A stretch of DNA of 6,626 nt from an uncultured Eubacteriales bacterium. Lineage in GTDB: Bacteria; Bacillota; Clostridia; Oscillospirales; CAG-272. Shown in pieces: positions 5,222-6,626 of this stretch. Positions within the stretch are counted from its first letter, which is position 1. Every line of letters begins with the position of its first letter. The notes under the pieces were generated by a model, which had not been told where the DNA came from, made no database searches, and worked only from the letters and a program-made list of their open reading frames with translations. The translations under genes and the position numbers were made by a program. The stretch spans positions 1-6,626 of the forward strand of contig CASEEB010000213.1 of NCBI GenBank assembly GCA_949286815.1, in the 5' to 3' direction.

Positions 5222-6622
5222 TTAAACCGTATGTACTCCGGTTTCCTTGTCTGAGTTTACCCCGTCAACCCCGTATTTCTGATTTTTTCTGTACTCGAAG
5301 AATTTCAGCGCAACCTGCTCAAACAAAGCATATGAAAGTATATCCTCGTCCTGTTCAACATATCCGGCGGGAATTTTCTTTCTGAGTTCCTCAAGTTCGG
5401 GTTTCAGGTCATCGGCGGGACGGTAGGTTATTACCTTTTCGTCGCCTATTATCTTCTTGACGAATTCCGGGTCAATGGCTACCGGGGTCTTTCCGTACTC
5501 GCCCTTTACAATTCCCTTGAATTCTTTGGTTACCATCTTATATCTCTCGCCGCTGAGCACATTAAGCACCGCCTGAGTACCGACGATCTGGGAAGACGGA
5601 GTAACCAATGGAGGATATCCGACATCCGCGCGTACCTTCGGGACCTCTTGGAGCACCTCCGAAAGCTTATCTTCCTTCCCTGCCTGTTTAAGCTGAGACA
5701 TAAGGTTTGAAAGCATTCCTCCCGGAACCTGATATATAAGCGCGTTAACGTCCACTTTAAGCGCCTTGGTATTCATCAGACCGCTCGCGAGATATTTTTC
5801 GCGGAGAGGAGTAAAGTATTTTGTAATCGGGTCAAGGTCGGAAAGCTTTATACCGGTGTCATACTGCGTTCCCTCAAGCGTAGCCACAATAGATTCTGTG
5901 GGAGGCTGAGAAGTTCCCATTGCCATAGGAGATATAGCGGTATCGACCACATCCACGCCGGCTTCAATCGCCTTAAGGAGCGTCATGGAAGCAAGTCCGG
6001 ACGTATAATGAGTATGCAGCTGAATCGGTATTTTTACCGTTTCTTTCAGCGCTTTGACAAGGTCGTAAGCGTCAAACGGCTTAAGCAGCCCCGCCATATC
6101 CTTGATACAGATCGAGTGCGCTCCCATCTCTTCAAGTTGTTTCGCGTATTCAGTATAATATTCAATGGTATAGACAGGTCCTGTGGTATAGCTGATTGCC
6201 GCCTGAACGTGACCTCCCTCTTTTATTGTAGCGTTTATTGCGGTCTTGAGATTGCGCGCGTCGTTCAAAGCGTCAAATATACGCAGTATATCGATCCCGT
6301 TCGCTATTGACTTCTGCACAAAATATTCAACGACATCGTCGGAATAATGGCGGTATCCGAGAATATTCTGTCCTCTGAAAAGCATCTGCAGCTTTGTATT
6401 TTTTACAAGAGCTCTGATCTTGCGCAGTCTTTCCCACGGGTCTTCATTCAGAAATCTCATGCAGGAGTCAAATGTCGCTCCGCCCCATGCCTCAAGCGAA
6501 TAATATCCGACCTTATCCATCTGCTCAAGAATGGGAAGCATTTCCTCTGTTGTCATTCTTGTTGCTATAAGAGACTGGTGAGAGTCTCTGAGCACTGTTT
6601 CTGTAATTTTTACCTTTGACAT
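5222..6622 (-). CDS. oadA: Oxaloacetate decarboxylase/pyruvate carboxylase-type carboxyltransferase alpha subunit
   Basis: The 466-residue protein is the carboxyltransferase subunit that moves a carboxyl group between biotin and a 2-oxo acid (oxaloacetate to pyruvate, or the reverse). Residues about 1-270 form the HMGL-like TIM barrel: ETVLRDSHQSL (8-18) with metal ligand D13, the IKDMAG motif with K174 as the likely carbamylated lysine, and HTH at 203-205 with the two metal-binding histidines. Residues about 270-440 are the conserved PYC/OADA domain (NALIYQVPGGMLSNL, 293-307). It ends without the biotinyl domain and its MKM site found in full-length OadA, so it needs a separate biotin carrier protein. 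No such gene lies downstream, where the gene ends at terminators; partners would have to be upstream past the right edge or elsewhere. The ribosome site falls at the window edge. The substrate (oxaloacetate decarboxylation, pyruvate carboxylation or methylmalonyl-CoA transcarboxylation) cannot be settled from this sequence alone. Confidence 0.92.
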   Translation of the reverse strand: MSKVKITETVLRDSHQSLIATRMTTEEMLPILEQMDKVGYYSLEAWGGATFDSCMRFLNEDPWERLRKIRALVKNTKLQMLFRGQNILGYRHYSDDVVEYFVQKSIANGIDILRIFDALNDARNLKTAINATIKEGGHVQAAISYTTGPVYTIEYYTEYAKQLEEMGAHSICIKDMAGLLKPFDAYDLVKALKETVKIPIQLHTHYTSGLASMTLLKAIEAGVDVVDTAISPMAMGTSQPPTESIVATLEGTQYDTGIKLSDLDPITKYFTPLREKYLASGLMNTKALKVDVNALIYQVPGGMLSNLMSQLKQAGKEDKLSEVLQEVPKVRADVGYPPLVTPSSQIVGTQAVLNVLSGERYKMVTKEFKGIVKGEYGKTPVAIDPEFVKKIIGDEKVITYRPADDLKPELEELRKKIPAGYVEQDEDILSYALFEQVALKFFEYRKNQKYGVDGVNSDKETGVHTV

Positions 6623-6626
6623 TTAT

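Noticed and set aside
5176..5385. 69-codon plus-strand open frame
   Set aside because: It begins inside the convergent-gap hairpin and runs antisense to the end of oadA.
6008..6619. Plus-strand open frames at 6008-6310 and 6347-6619
   Set aside because: Both are antisense to the conserved carboxyltransferase barrel of oadA.

Overview
The window looks like a chromosomal stretch from a low-to-moderate GC Firmicute, most likely an anaerobic clostridial (gut Oscillospiraceae-like) bacterium. The reasons are AT-rich intergenic regions with textbook sigma-A promoters, strong purine-rich ribosome binding sites, a PucR/CdaR-type regulator, an S41 (CtpA-like) protease, and an oxaloacetate decarboxylase/carboxyltransferase alpha subunit that lacks its own biotinyl domain, a form common in clostridia. 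No mobile element, CRISPR array, tRNA or rRNA is visible.

Layout. The minus strand carries three genes, read right to left from a divergent intergenic region at about 3007-3438: rsmE (16S rRNA U1498 methyltransferase), then a PucR/CdaR-family regulator, then a membrane-anchored S41 peptidase that runs off the left edge. A near-perfect consensus sigma-A promoter drives rsmE. An 80-bp gap holding a 15-bp perfect palindrome separates rsmE from the regulator gene. A 242-bp gap holding two hairpins and a pair of direct repeats separates the regulator gene from the protease gene. On the plus strand a single gene, also behind a good sigma-A promoter, encodes an ECF-like sigma factor with an unusually long C-terminal extension (winged helix plus about 270 residues of unrecognised sequence). 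It converges on a minus-strand oadA-type carboxyltransferase gene that fills the right end. The 178-bp convergent gap contains two hairpins and a T11 tract (minus-strand sense) that fit transcription termination of oadA.

Function. rsmE and oadA are ordinary housekeeping/metabolic genes. The parts worth attention are (1) the sigma factor fused to a large cytoplasmic extension, with no anti-sigma gene beside it, which suggests self-contained signal control; (2) the S41 peptidase with a cytoplasmic heavy-metal-associated-like (HMA-like) fold that has lost its CxxC metal site, placed before a single transmembrane helix; and (3) the regulatory DNA around the PucR-type regulator. No evidence ties the genes into one pathway.
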